A stretch of 64,000 nucleotides of DNA from Candidatus Altimarinota bacterium (GTDB lineage: Bacteria > Patescibacteriota > Gracilibacteria > BD1-5 > UBA6164): the NCBI GenBank assembly GCA_943356435.1, contig CALREY010000003.1:62001-126000 (forward strand), given 5' to 3'. The notes under the pieces were generated by a model, which saw nothing but the letters and a program-made list of their open reading frames with translations, was not told the origin of the DNA and did not search any database. A program made the position numbers and the translations under genes. This document shows positions 63,714-64,000 of the stretch, piece after piece. Position 1 is the stretch's first letter. Every line of letters starts with the position of its first letter.

Positions 63714-64000
63714 TTTTAGATTAATTAAATGTATTATAAAATATTTTCTAGAGTAGTCATTCTGTTCAATTAATATTCTCTTTATTCAGCTTTTCTTGTT
63801 TGTTTTTGTCTCTTGTTTTACTATAAATAGTTTAGTTAAATAAAAACATTAGTCAAAGTATAATTTCCCCTTGACGGCTTTTTATGTTTAAAAAATGTAA
63901 ACAACATAGTGTTTTATCTACTAGTTCTAACCAAAACTGACTTTTTAACATTTAGAGTAAAAACTTTTTATTATTTTTTTTCACAAATATAATACTTAAA
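63714..64000. other. AT-rich region upstream of dnaA
   Basis: 287 nt without an ORF. It is very AT-rich with runs such as TTTTTTTTCACA at the right end. It is the expected place for dnaA promoters and possibly an origin, but no consensus DnaA boxes (TTATCCACA) are seen, so the origin is not shown. Confidence 0.3.

Noticed and set aside
63714-64000. Replication origin with DnaA boxes
   Set aside because: AT-rich, but no TTATCCACA-like boxes or repeats could be found by eye.
1-64000. tRNA or rRNA genes
   Set aside because: No T-loop or rRNA signature was recognised; absence is not proven.

Overview
Two kinds of DNA meet in this window. From about 9.0 kb to the right end (55 kb) the sequence is very AT-rich and can only be read if UGA is translated as glycine. 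In-frame TGA falls on invariant glycines, for example the Walker A glycines of DnaX, UvrD/PcrA and PilT, the FtsW/RodA S-Y-G-G-S-S motif and the glycine box of a histidine kinase, while genes end in TAA or TAG. This is genetic code 25, known from Absconditabacteria (SR1) and Gracilibacteria (BD1-5), so most of the window is probably a chromosome segment of one of these Patescibacteria (CPR). The first 9 kb differs: it is richer in GC, all glycines are GGN, there is no internal TGA, and three genes end in TGA. It reads as standard-code DNA, either a foreign island or an assembly join.

Layout. 1-9.0 kb: a cell-envelope cluster on the minus strand (three extracellular solute-binding-like proteins, one with an OmpA domain, a VWA lipoprotein, TelA and an XpaC-like partner, plus a decayed tandem copy), then a MscS-type channel and three tiny membrane peptides. 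9.0-13.5 kb: holA, a MutS that stops before its ATPase domain, ftsW/rodA, yggT, rnc. 13.7-23.4 kb: pilin-like adhesin A, an Asn-rich secreted protein, nusB, rpmF, an OmpR/histidine-kinase pair, a coiled-coil secreted protein and pilin-like adhesin B. 23.4-28.8 kb: a wecB-like epimerase, an MFS-like membrane protein, a PurN-like protein without the catalytic motif, and two EamA transporters. 28.9-33.6 kb: an SPFH protein and secreted proteins, one with a DDYYY tail. 33.7-38.6 kb: a wall/surface operon (hydrolase, membrane-MurF, DegT aminotransferase, FemAB transferase). 38.7-44.9 kb: pcrA, an rlmD/trmA-type methyltransferase and small proteins. 45-52.2 kb: pilin-like adhesins C and D flanking pilT and a cyclic-nucleotide/GAF-like protein. 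52.3-56.2 kb: a truncated priA, dnaX, murE. 56.4-64 kb: small membrane proteins, an M28 peptidase, a DUF4012 protein and dnaA.

The most notable system is a family of four very large pilin-like proteins. They share a prepilin leader and head, and apparently a stalk, but each ends in a different binding module: fibrinogen-like, tandem FISUMP, a 14-repeat beta-propeller, or a beta-helix. PilT and a possible ligand sensor sit between two of them. In host-attached Absconditabacteria such proteins could be exchangeable pilus-borne adhesins; this is inference. GC-rich palindromic repeats recur between genes and are also translated inside at least three proteins. No tRNA, rRNA or CRISPR array was recognised.
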